Shown here: positions 1 to 10,400 of the stretch, piece after piece | Layout: the number at the start of each line of letters is the position of its first letter | How positions within the stretch are numbered: position 1 is the first letter of the stretch | From: Cryptomeria japonica | Lineage: Eukaryota; Streptophyta; Pinopsida; Cupressales; Cupressaceae | DNA length: 64,000 nt | Assembly (NCBI RefSeq): GCF_030272615.1 | Contig: NC_081414.1 | Span: forward strand, 816,208,396 to 816,272,395 | Reading direction: 5' to 3' | Translations under genes and position numbers: made by a program | Notes under the pieces: model-generated | Told to the model about the DNA's origin: nothing | What the model saw: the letters and a program-made list of their open reading frames with translations, nothing else | Databases searched by the model: none

Positions 1-1108
1 CCTTCGCATAAGCTGCCAACTGTCTAGTTACCTCAAGTAACACTATTCTGTCTGTCGGATATCTCGGCAACATGTAGGGAGGTGAAGGACATCCATGAAC
101 TCTAATATAAGTAAATTTCTGAAATTGGATGAACCAAGCACCATACCTCTTTACAAGCTCTTGTGCATCTTGAGATAGCCGATTGTGAATCCCACCTTGC
201 AATGTCCTGGTGATGTTCATCGTGAAGGTATCATTGACTAACTTGTAGTCACTTCCTGGTGGATGATGCAAATGAACATAGGAATCACAAACTCTGACTT
301 CCCCGGGCCCTCTTCCGATCACTCCTCTGTGAGGTAGTCCTGCATATTCAAAACTCCTGATCAAGGCATATATGACTTATGAACTCATGTGGAAGGACTT
401 GGTAGCCTTCAATCTTCTTAACTGCACGTCCAAGCAATGGCTAATCATTCTAGCCCAATGAATTGTTCCTTTTCCTTGAACTATCACTTGGATGAAGTAG
501 AACATCCACTTCTCAAAATAGAAGGCTTGAGGAGCTCCTGTGACTCGGTTGAGCAATGTTATCAAATCTCTATACTCCTCCTAGAAGTCGATCCTATGTG
601 GTGTGTTTGGAATCTTGCTCAGGCGAGGACGACTCTTGAGTAACCAATTCTTGTTGATGATGCTCAAGCAAGTGTCTGGATCATCTTCGTACATGGACCT
701 GCTTCCTTCTAAGCTTTTGTAAATCATATCTCTGTGCTCCGGAAGATGGAGAGCCTCACTTATAGCCTCCTCTGAAAGGTAAGCCAAAGTGTTTCCTTCT
801 TTGGACACGATTGATCTGGATTGTGGGTCATAATGGCGAGCACACTCGATCATCAGTTCATGGCACTGGATTGCTGGAGGGAAGCCGGCCACCTTAAGAA
901 TGCCACTTTCAATTATTCTCCTTGCGACAGGTGATGGCTTGCCAATGTAAGGGACCTCTCAAAACTTCTTCACACTGAAGTTTCCCAAGTTGGTATCTCC
1001 AATGTTGCTCCACTTCGACACGATCTTGGTCTCCATTTCTTCATTCCTTTGATCTTCCTTCATGAGGGTTGGACGACTGGTGGATGCTCCTGCCTTTGGG
1101 GTCGCCAT
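1..1108 (-). pseudogene. Broken ORF inside the giant LTR, retrotransposon-associated protein of unknown function
   Basis: One minus-strand frame is open from ATG at 1108 (MATPKAGAS...) to the window edge, about 369 codons, apart from three stops: TGA at 961-959, TAG near 583-581 and TAA near 379-377. Protein-like features include an early charged segment (KEDQRNEEMETK), CHELMIECARHYDPQSRS, and a later helical, aromatic-rich part with HWARMISHCLD and SFEYAG. It resembles the poorly characterised 'putative plant transposon protein' type of ORF found in Athila/Tat elements, but I cannot name a family with certainty. No zinc knuckle, protease or RT is seen. In sister LTRs the same position holds only a short remnant (30464-30228 minus; 35170-35373 plus), so this copy keeps the longest version. 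At least two stops fit C-to-T change from CGA or CAG. It continues outside the window. Confidence 0.6.
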
Positions 1109-1962
1109 CTCGACACCTACACAACATTTCATAATGAGCAATAGATTTTGCAATGTAGAAATATAGACTAGACTAAAGTTTGAATTTAGGAAACTTCATG
1201 ATACATCCTCGAATTATCATTTCCTAGATATAACGATGCAATTTGGAATTCAAGATTCAAAATTCAAAAATTCAAGATTGAGGCTAGGATGATTCAAAAT
1301 TCAAAATTTGGACAAGGGAGATCTTGCCATACCTCTCTTGAGAACTAACTCTAAAAAAGATGCAAAATTAGGAAATTCGCTAGGCAAAATGAAGATCGAA
1401 GTCTTCTAGCAAGTGCGCCTCCTTCTCAACTTCGTCACCCTTTGGGGTCTTCAACGCTTTAAGGAAAATTCGCTCCAACTCTAGCCTTCAACTCGCACTC
1501 CTTCTTGGATTGAAATTTCGCTCCTCTCCTTGGATCAAAATTCGCACTTCTATTGCTTCTTCAAAATCGCACTTGGGCAAATGATTGAATGATGGATTAA
1601 CATGCTCAACACACCCCTCTATATAGGCGCTCATCTTGATAATTGCCCCTAGGCCGACTTGGAAAATAGGGCCAATAATAAACAAAAATTAAATAAAAAG
1701 GAGGCCGACCTTAATAAAATATTTAAAATAAAACCCCAAGCGCTCTCTTTTTTATTTAATTTAATAATTAATTAATTAAATGCCTTTGCAATTAAATTTC
1801 AATTTTTTTAAAAGGCTTAATTAATTATTAAATGCCTTATGCGAACTTATTAAATGCCCATTTTAATTTAAAAATTTCAAATTTTAGCGAACTTGGCATT
1901 TTAATGTAATTCGAAAATATTGGCGCCTAAGCATGGGAGGAATAAGGGACACTAACCACATC

Positions 1963-3884
1963 ACTCTGGTCCCTGGGAGAGGGATAGGAGCGCCCATGCA
2001 TTTTAACCTTGTATTTCTTGTTTTTTACGTTCAAAGTCCCACCTTGGACATCCAAAATAGCATTTTAATTGGGAATCTTGAGCTTAATTCGTCCCTTTTG
2101 TGGAAGGAGTGTGCCTTAAAGTACTTTCGCCCTGGTCCCTTGGTGAGGGACAGGAGCAAACTTGTCTTTTATCCTTGACCCTTGTCTCTTTAATTGCCAA
2201 TTCATGTTGCAAGGCAAGTGATGATTTCATCCATCCATTCTGTACATGCTTAACTTGTCCTTGGCAAGGCAAACTTGATATTCTGCAGATTTTCGCCCCG
2301 GTCCCTTGGTGAGGGACAGGAGCGAACCTTACATTTTTGCCTTTGGTCTTTGTCTCTTTAATTGCCAAATCGAGTTGTGAGGTAGGCAATGATCATCCTT
2401 GTTCGTTCTAGGCATGTTCAACTTGCTTTCCAAGACAAAAAATGACCCTCATTATTTTCGCCCTGGTCCTCCAATGAAGGACAGGAGCGATTTTTGCTCT
2501 TGGGCTTAAAATTGTCAACTCTTGAGGTTAATTCCTTGTTCATCGTCCTTCCTAAAGACATTTTGGACCTTGCAAGACTTCGCCTTGACGTGATTTTGGA
2601 AGGAAATGACTGATTCTATAGAAATCGCCCTGGTCCTCCAGTGAAGGACAGGAGCGATTTTGCATTTATGGCACAAATCCTTAATCATATCAACATCAAA
2701 TTGTCTTCAAGGCGTAAAACATTGCTCCTTATTCCTTCTTGAGTCTTGCAAACGATATTGGCACTCTAAAATTAGGCACACTTGAAGATTTCGCTCTAGT
2801 CCCTGGGAGAGGGACAGGAGCGCCTTAGCCAATTTGAGCAAGTTTTGTGGTCTTTTGCAACTTCGTTCTTCTTAGAGGCATTCCAAATATCATCTTGACC
2901 TTGTTTCTTCACTTGGACTCGTTTAAATTCGGAGGGGGAGGCTGGATAACCCATATTTCGCCCTGGTCCCTTGGAGAGGGACAGGAGCGATTTTGCATTT
3001 ATAAGCTCACTTGTGTTTCGCCAACTTTCAAAATTATCTTCAACGGGGTGATCACGCCTTCCTTCCTTCATGTCAAACTTGAAACTCGCCTTTCCTTTGC
3101 CACAAACTCGCCTTTTGAGAAAATCGCTCTGGTCCCTGGGTGAGGGACAGGAGCTTTCTTTGAAAATCGCTCTGGTCCCTGAGAGAGGGACAGGAGCGCC
3201 TAGGCAATTTTGGGTTGATTTTCTCCATCGTGGTCCATTCAAGTTATATTCAACGGATAAAACACACTTTCCTTGTTCTTCTCAAATCGCGAAATCATTC
3301 AAATCTTGCAAGGATAAGGCGAACTTGGAATTCAAGCTCCGGTCCTTCAGTGAGGGACAAGAGCAATTTTGTAAACCTAAGCTTATCCATCATTTGTTAG
3401 TCTTCCAAATTATATCCAATGGATAAATCATGCTTTCCTTGGTCTCTTTAAATCATAAAAATCGTCTTCATCCTGCAAGGACAGTGTAATTTTGAAGATC
3501 AAGCTCCAGTCCTTCAGTGAGGGACAGGAGCGAACTTGTCCTCAAGGTCAAATCTCCAATCTTTCATTTGCCAACGACCAAGTCTGGATACTCCTTTATG
3601 CTCATTTCATCCTTCGTCGCGTCCTTGATGTTTTAGTTCGATCAACTAAGGCCCAAAATGATCCAAATAAGCCATCTCGCCCTAGTTCTTCAGTGAGGGA
3701 CGGGAGTGATTTGGTCTTAATCTTCAAAAACTTGTCATTTTGAGTCTTCAAAATCTTCAAAATCTTCAATTCACGCTCGATTGCATCCCTTGGCGATCCT
3801 GCACAAAACAAATTAAAACAAGTCAATAACCAAGATGCATAAAATATCAATTTCACCCTGGTCCCTGGGAGAGGGACAGGAGCG
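1963..3884 (-). repeat. Array of imperfect GC-rich hairpins, about 165-175 bp pitch (copy A)
   Basis: Thirteen copies of a roughly 31-bp motif, on the plus strand CGCCCTGGTCCCT-ngnag-AGGGACAGGAGCG, are spaced about 162-177 bp apart, with one close pair near 3125 and 3166. The arms pair imperfectly (about 10 of 13 positions) around a five-base loop. Sequence between hairpins is much less conserved than the hairpins. The same motif with the same pitch is seen at 31221-33190. Confidence 0.85.
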
Positions 3885-4359
3885 ATTTTGCCCTTATAAG
3901 CAAAAATATCAAAAATTTAGGTCTTCAGATCACTTCATCACGCAAGGTTAGGTCGTCTCCAAGTCCAGGAATCGATTACCTTGCTTCCAAAATTTGGTCA
4001 AAATTCACCCAGACAAAATGCATAATTTAATCATCAAAATGCTATCACTTAGACCTAACTTGAATTTGCCCTTGAAATACTAGCACTTAGACTCATCCTG
4101 AGACATACTTGACCTCCTGGCAGGCTCATCCTATTTCAAAATTGCAATATACGCGAGGATGCTCAAAAATCTTTCAAAATTGGACTGGACTTCGGCTTGA
4201 AAACATCAAAAAGGAAACCCTAAGGCTTAACCCTAGTCCAGACGACTCACTCACTCACTCAAAACCCTAAAAGCAGAGAGAAGAACAGGCAAAACAAAAG
4301 CAAAAAAGAGGGGGTCCCTGTTTTAATGGGGCGATGTGTGAAATGGTCACAACAAACAC

Positions 4360-5594
4360 CAAGTCTGTCTTTGAAGTATTCGAACTTCACTCTGGATAAA
4401 GGTTTGGTAAGGATGTCCGCAATTTGTTCATCTGTGCTAATGTACTTTAGATGAATGGCGCCTCTTTGCACCATGTCCCGAATGCAATGATAGTGTGTTT
4501 CCACATGTTTGGACCGATCATGGAATACGGGATTTACTGACATCTTTATACAGCTTTGATTATCACAATGAATGGTGGTAGGACCACTAGCTTGACCAAA
4601 TAATCCAACAAGGAGCTTGCAAAGCCACACTACTTCTCTGGATGCAACAGATGCGGCAATGTACTCAGCTTCTGCAGTGCTTAATGCTACCGAAGATTGC
4701 TTTCTACATGCCCAAGAGATCACTGCAGAGCCCAATTTGAAGCAGATACCTGAAGTACTTTTCCTATCCTTGACACTTCCTGCCCAATCTAAATCTGAGT
4801 AGCCTTCCAAGAGGATTGAGGTATTAAGTGAATACTTCAGCCCATAACCAATCGTGCCACGCAAGTATCTTAGAATGTGCTTGGCAGCAACCAGGTGAAC
4901 AAGTTTAGGTAAGCACATGAACTAACTGAGAGCATTCACAGCATAACAGATATCTGGCCTAGTATTGACTAGGTACATTAGGGAACCAATCAACTACCTG
5001 TACTCAGATGGATCTGCAAAATCAGAGTTAGCTACAGAAACACTTAACTTCTTTAAGTTAGATTCCATAGGAGTATGCATAGGTTTATAATCTATCATTC
5101 TAAATCTTTTCAAAATATCAATAGTATATTTTCCTTAACTTAAAAAAATTTCATTGGATCATTGCCATACTTCTAACCCTAGGAAGTAATGCATTCAACC
5201 TAAGTCCTTCATTTCAAATTCTGAGGCTAATTCCTTCTTACATCTTATGATTAATTTACTTTCACCAGTGAGAAATAAATCATCCACATACAAAACTAAA
5301 ATAAGCATCTCATCATTATAAACTTTCAAGTAAATGTTAGCATCAGCATCATTTCTTGCAATATCCTAAGCTTAGTAAGTACTTATCAATTCTTTCATAC
5401 CAAGCACGAGGAGCCTGTTTGAGCCCATATAAGGCTTTCTTCAACCTACAAACATGAAAATCTCTTTTATGGATTACATAACCTTCTGGTTGCTCAATAT
5501 AGACTTACACCATTGAGGAAGGTCGTCTTAACGTCCATTTGATGCAACTCCCAACCTTTGGCTGCAGCAATAGCTATTATAGATCTAATAGAAG
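4360..5594 (-). pseudogene. Copia pol, second part: reverse transcriptase remainder and RNase H
   Basis: The minus strand from 5594 continues RT with KGWELHQMDVKTTFLNG, then [15 protein letters not shown] and [16 protein letters not shown], all standard Ty1/copia RT blocks. From about 5370 down to 4920 the frame is wrecked by indels and stops and the catalytic YVDD block is not readable. From 4918 to about 4360 one frame is open and carries the copia RNase H: GYSDLDWAGSVKDRKSTSG, STAEAEYIAAS, HCDNQSCIK and the terminal ADILTKPL. The coding sequence is cut after ...KDRLGV by giant LTR copy A, so the codons read beyond that point belong to the LTR. Confidence 0.93.
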
Positions 5595-6606
5595 TGTAGC
5601 GTCGTAAATTGTACGCACTTGCTAGGGTGGTACAATTTCACACCTGGTTTAGCACCCGCCTTGGTGCATTTTACATTTTGCATTGCATTTCTCCTTTAGC
5701 ACTTAATTAATCAAATTAATTAGATCTAAGGTCCTATTTCATCGTCCTCCACATCATAAAGTTGGGCCCTTTCATTAAAGCGTGCCCTTTTCATTTTATT
5801 CCTCCAATACATCATTCAATCAAAAACCCTAACTAAGTCCTATTTTGAACTTGGGGGCTTGGTTTCGGGGGTCAAAACATCTCGAAATCACCTGTAACTT
5901 CGGGATTCTCTCTAAAATCATCATATCCGACAGCCCTGAAAATTTGGTGAAAAGTTGTTAGGACTATGGTGCTCGGAGTGCACATGGTCCCGAACATTTT
6001 TCCCGAAATTTTAGGAGCACAATCCAATCATAAAATAAAGCTTAACCCCAAGAAATTGGCGGGAGATTCAATCTCTAGGTCAGCCAAAAGACGAAATTAC
6101 GACCTAGGGTTTCATACATAAGAGCTCTCTTTCTTCATTTGAAAGGGATCCGATTTTTGTTTTCAGGAACCTCATATGCAGCGAAAGAGCATATCTTTGA
6201 AGACTTCAACAACATTCAACATCCATTTATCAAGCATTTATCAATTTCATTCATCCATTTAAGGCTTGGAAGACATTGAAGAGCAATAGGAGATTACCAA
6301 CTGAAGATTGGCTTGTACCTCTCCCTTGGGGATTGGGTATGATTTCATATTGTTTTCATGTCTTTGCATAAGCTTCAATATATCACTTATTCATGCTTTA
6401 GATCACTTTGCATCTTGATTTAAAGCATTTACATTATCATTTACAAGCAATTAGGGTTTACTTTCTAGGTTGCTCTAGTTTGCTTATTTGCATTTTAGGA
6501 TCTTGCACGCACACAAGGTCTGCACACACAATACATTTTACAATACAACTTGGCTATTCGTGGAGGTGGAAATCACCGAAGCGGGGGTTTGACTAAGGCA
6601 AAACCC

Positions 6607-6613
6607 TATATAG
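6607..6613 (+). promoter_or_regulatory. TATA box of gypsy-1 5' LTR
   Basis: CCCTATATAGCCGCCC context; the same box is at 17612-17618 in the 3' LTR. Transcription would start about 30 bases downstream, just before the GC-rich repeats. Confidence 0.65.
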
Positions 6614-6739
6614 CCGCCCACCATACCCTTTTCAGATATAAGTGCAGGTTTCGGGACTCGGACGACGCCGCAGGTTGCAGATCCGGGAGAAGCAGACTGA
6701 GACCGACCTTCCCACCAAATTGCAGAGCAAAAGACCAGG

Positions 6740-6835
6740 ACAAGGGCGTGGGGCGCCCTGGTCCTGCCAGGACAGGGGCGCTGGGTGCCCTGGGACCTGG
6801 GACAGAGGCGCTAGGCGCCCTGGTCCTCCTGACAG
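6740..6835 (+). repeat. GC-rich tandem hairpin units in R-U5 of gypsy-1
   Basis: About three units of roughly 30 bp containing GCGCCCTGGTCCT and AGGACAGGGGCGC, which pair as an imperfect stem. The copy in the 3' LTR is at 17746-17840. The motif strongly resembles the hairpins in the giant LTR arrays. Confidence 0.8.
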
Positions 6836-7260
6836 ACAGCATTTCCGACAGTTTTCCAAAGAGCAAAAAAGCAGTTTCAGGTGCAGTTTCCGGCACAGTA
6901 TCAGGTTAGTGGCGCCCGCGCCCCCGTCCCGAACATTTTCACTCAGATTTTGACTCCGGGTACGCATCTGCATTCATGTTTTGTCCTTGTGTTTACAGTT
7001 GTTCATTGTTTAATCTCAGTTCTCCAATCTTGTTATTAGTTCATACATGCATTTTGGGATTAGGACTTGAACTTGCATCATTTTATCTTTCAATTTCAAC
7101 AAAGGAATAGAAATCCTAATAGGTAGCCCGTGGCTCTCTCTTTCACAAAAAGAAGTAGCCAATTGTGTGATACCTCTAGGCTCTTTCGTATTCCGTAATG
7201 TGTGTCAAAAGGTAGGATTAGGGCATGTTAACCTAGTCTCGCTTTTTCCCCTACACATTT

Positions 7261-7279
7261 TGGTGAACCCGACGTGAAC
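7261..7279 (+). other. Primer binding site of gypsy-1
   Basis: TGGTGAACCCGACGTGAAC starts with TGG three bases after the 5' LTR, as expected for a tRNA 3'-CCA primer. I do not assign the tRNA. Confidence 0.7.
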
Positions 7280-7355
7280 TCTATCATTGCTTCCTCTTGC
7301 ATTGCATTTGTTAGATCTAGATCTAGATTTAGTGTGTTTTCATTTCATTTTCATT

Positions 7356-7372
7356 AAAAAAAAAAAAAAAAA
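7356..7372 (+). repeat. A17 homopolymer in the gypsy-1 leader
   Basis: Seventeen consecutive A between the primer binding site and the pol start; the count may vary with sequencing error. Confidence 0.8.
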
Positions 7373-7426
7373 GGAGTGTGTTTCTTTGCATTGTGTGTTT
7401 AAATTTTATGCAACCTTTATTTCAAA

Positions 7427-10400
7427 ATGTCAGATTTTTATTTGCAAAATGTTCATGCTTATGATGATTATTATGAGTATAGCCAAGATGAATTAGATGA
7501 AGTTTTAGATGAGTTTTTGAACCCTAAAGATGCCAAACCTTCATTTTACCAAAGACTCATAAACCTTGTTACTATGAGATTTAGGTGTGATGAGAAAGAT
7601 AAGTTGAATGGTTCCTCTCAAGGGTACATTCCTATCAACTCTTCCACTGAATCTAGTAACATGGTTGTTTTCAACAATCCCCTCTATGAAGAGATATCTC
7701 CTTTTGAATCAAAAGGTAAACCTTTTGATAGCTATGATCATACTTTGTTGGATGATGCTCTTGATGACTTTGTGGCTTTATCAAAATCTTTAAACAAGAA
7801 CAAGACTTCTAAATTGGTTAACATGATAAACCTGAATGGGCATAATAAGCCTCTCTTTGAAGTCCAAGGTGCTTATCCTTCTCCCACCTTTCAAGTTCCT
7901 AAATCACCTCTCCTTACTGTCCAAGGAGGGTATGATCATGATTCCTTTCTTACTCCGAATAAACCAATCATCATTGTGCAAGGAAGAAAACCTATAAGTC
8001 CTTATAGTTATGCCAAGCAATTAACTAGAGAGAGTTATCATGCGGTTGCCCATACTTATCACACCAGAAATAATAGGCAGCCTAATCCTCCTCCTGTTAT
8101 TCCAGTTTCTCTTCCTAATCCTCAACCAACTCTTCCACAAGCTCCCCGTATTTCGCAAGTTATGGGTAAGGAATATGATCTCATAGAACAACTTAAAGCT
8201 ACCCCTGCTAAGATATCCCTCTGGGATTTGATTCAAACTTCTTCCGCTCATCATGGAATGTTACAAGATGCCTTGAAAGATTTGAATGTTCCTCCACCGA
8301 ATACATCTAGTAATATAGCATCTTTGGTTAACTCTTTGATGAATCCTAAAGCTCAAATTGTGTTTACCCAAGATGAGTTGCCTACTAGTGAAATTCAACA
8401 TCAATATGATCCCTTGATGATTGTGGTCATCATGAAAGACACTGCTATAAGACGAACACTAGTAGATAATGGCTCTGGCCTTAATGTGTGTAGCATTAAT
8501 CTATTGCATAAAATGAATGTGGATACATCCCTCATTGAGCCTGACTCTCGTCCCATTCGAGGCTTTGACAATGTGGCTAAGACTTCATTAGGTATTATCA
8601 CTTTACCCCTCACAGTGGGGCCTGTTACTTTGCCTACTCCTATCCATGTTATGTCGGCAAATTTAACATACAACTTGTTATTAGGGAGACCTTGGATTCA
8701 CAGTATGCAAGTTGTCCCCTCTACTTTGCATAGACAAGTTAAATTTATCTATAACAATAAGACATATACCTTGATAGGTGATACTAATTTCCAAGCTTGT
8801 TTACAAACATCTACTTCCAAAGGGGGTTCTTCTAAGTCGTCCTCGTCTAGTGATGACTCTTTAAACAAGATACCTATCGATGAATCCTCGCTCTCTGATG
8901 ATCAAAATTCTTTGGATGAGTCTGGAGCTCCTGAAGAAGAGTCTTCTCGACTTGAATCTACACATAAGAAGGATTTTGATCCTGAGAAGGTTCTCGCAGA
9001 AGACGATTGGGGATCACTTGATTTTAATCCCACCTTTGTAGGTGAATATAAGGTTCCTTCTAGAGAACTTAAAGTTGAAAAGAAGGAAGAAGCTAAAAGT
9101 CAGTCAATCTTACCTGAACCTATGAGCAACAATTTTGTGGCCGCTTCTCAAACTTCTTCTCCTCACACCTCTAATTCTGAAGAGTTTGATTCTTTGTCTT
9201 ATGAAAAACCACCTTCTCTTTCTGAAATGGCTGATCGTTATGGTCGTGGTTTTCGCATTTTTGCTAAGCATGGGTATCATGGAAATGGTTGTGGTGCTCA
9301 CGAACAAGGAATAAAGGTTCCTCTAGAGAATAATCTTCACCATTATGCCTTTGGACTTGGTTATAATCCCTGCAAGCGCACTAAAGCTTCTAAGAGACCA
9401 TGTATTAGTGTTAATGCTATTTCTACATCTCTATCAATGCAACACCCCGAGTATATTGATGGGGATCCTTCGTGTGACTGTGCTTTGGATATCTTTCCTA
9501 CCGATGATGCTTTAGCTGAGTTTTTAGGAGCATATGATACTCTTCCTCGTTATCATCACAATAGGGGACTCCCTTATTGTTTGAACACTGAAGCCTATTT
9601 TGGAAAAGAGATTGATAATGATGAGATTGTGAAAGAATTCTCTCAGTTAAAGGATACTCCTCAACAAAGTAATCTTCTCATAAGTGGCACCACTGATGTT
9701 AAGATGGATCTTTGCAATGAAGAAAAAGTTATTAAAATTGGAAAATGTTTGGATGAAGAGGAACAAAAACAATATGAAGATTTATTGCATGAATTCCCCG
9801 AGATCTTTGCTTGGACATACTCTGACATGCCTGGTATAGATCCTAAGATTGTCACTCATAATATTGTCCTAGTTCCTGATGCTAAGCCCGTGAAACAAAA
9901 GATTCGAAAAATGAATCCTAAGGTGGCTCTGCTTGTTAAGGCTGAAATTGAAAAATTATTGGAGGCTGGATTTATTCGCCCTATTGATTATTCCCCGTGG
10001 ATTTCAAATATTGTCGTTGTGGCTAAACCAGATAATAAAATAAGAATGTGTACCGATTTTCGGGATTTAAATAAAGCTTCTTTAAAAGATGATTTCCCTC
10101 TTCCAAACATTGACATGATAGTTGATTCTACGGCAGGACATGCCTTGTTATCCTTCATGGATGGTTTTTCAAGATACAATCAAATTTTCATTAACCCTCA
10201 AGATCAATTCAAAACCGCTTTCACCACTCCTTGGGGTACGTTTTGTTGGATAATGATGCCTTTTGGACTTAAAAATGCTGGTGCAACTTATCAACGAGCG
10301 ATGACCCTTATCTTTCATAATTATATGCATAAGATTTTAGAGGATTATGTTGATGATATTTTAGCCAAATCCATTCTTCGCATAGATCATATTAAAATCC

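Larger units (their letters stand above)
1..4354 (-). mobile_element. Giant LTR of a gypsy-type element, 5' part only (copy A), continues beyond window start
   Basis: On the minus strand the sequence begins TGTTGTGACC at 4354, the same terminus as the LTRs at 27254, 33581 (minus), 42451 and 51649. It then runs through a hairpin array (1963-3884), an AT-rich stretch (about 1700-1900) and a broken ORF (1-1108). Order and spacing match the complete solo LTR at 29007-33581, where the corresponding ORF start also lies about 3.15 kb from the terminus. The other end is outside the window, so solo LTR versus full element cannot be decided and no target-site duplication can be checked. The element lies in the final codons of a copia pol gene; the flanking five bases are AACAC (4355-4359). 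Orientation as minus is inferred from the ORF direction and from TATA placement in sister copies. Confidence 0.8.
5595..7257 (+). repeat. 5' LTR of gypsy-1
   Basis: Begins TGTAGCGTCG and ends CCCCTACACA. It is a direct repeat of 16600-18262 with only scattered substitutions. A TATA box (TATATAG) lies at 6607-6613, placing U3 at about 1.0 kb and R-U5 at about 0.6 kb. The transcribed part carries GC-rich tandem hairpins (6740-6835). Confidence 0.97.

Noticed and set aside
2796-3426. ORFs through the hairpin array of copy A
   Set aside because: They follow the repeat units in both directions and change composition with each unit; no protein-like conservation.
1963-3884. CRISPR array (regular repeats with unique spacers)
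   Set aside because: Hairpins are imperfect, spacers are about 135 bp, and the context is a plant LTR; the resemblance is superficial.
6606-6973. Overlapping ORFs of 96-119 codons in the gypsy-1 LTR
   Set aside because: GC-rich tandem hairpins keep several frames open; the same ORFs recur in the 3' LTR because it is a duplicate.
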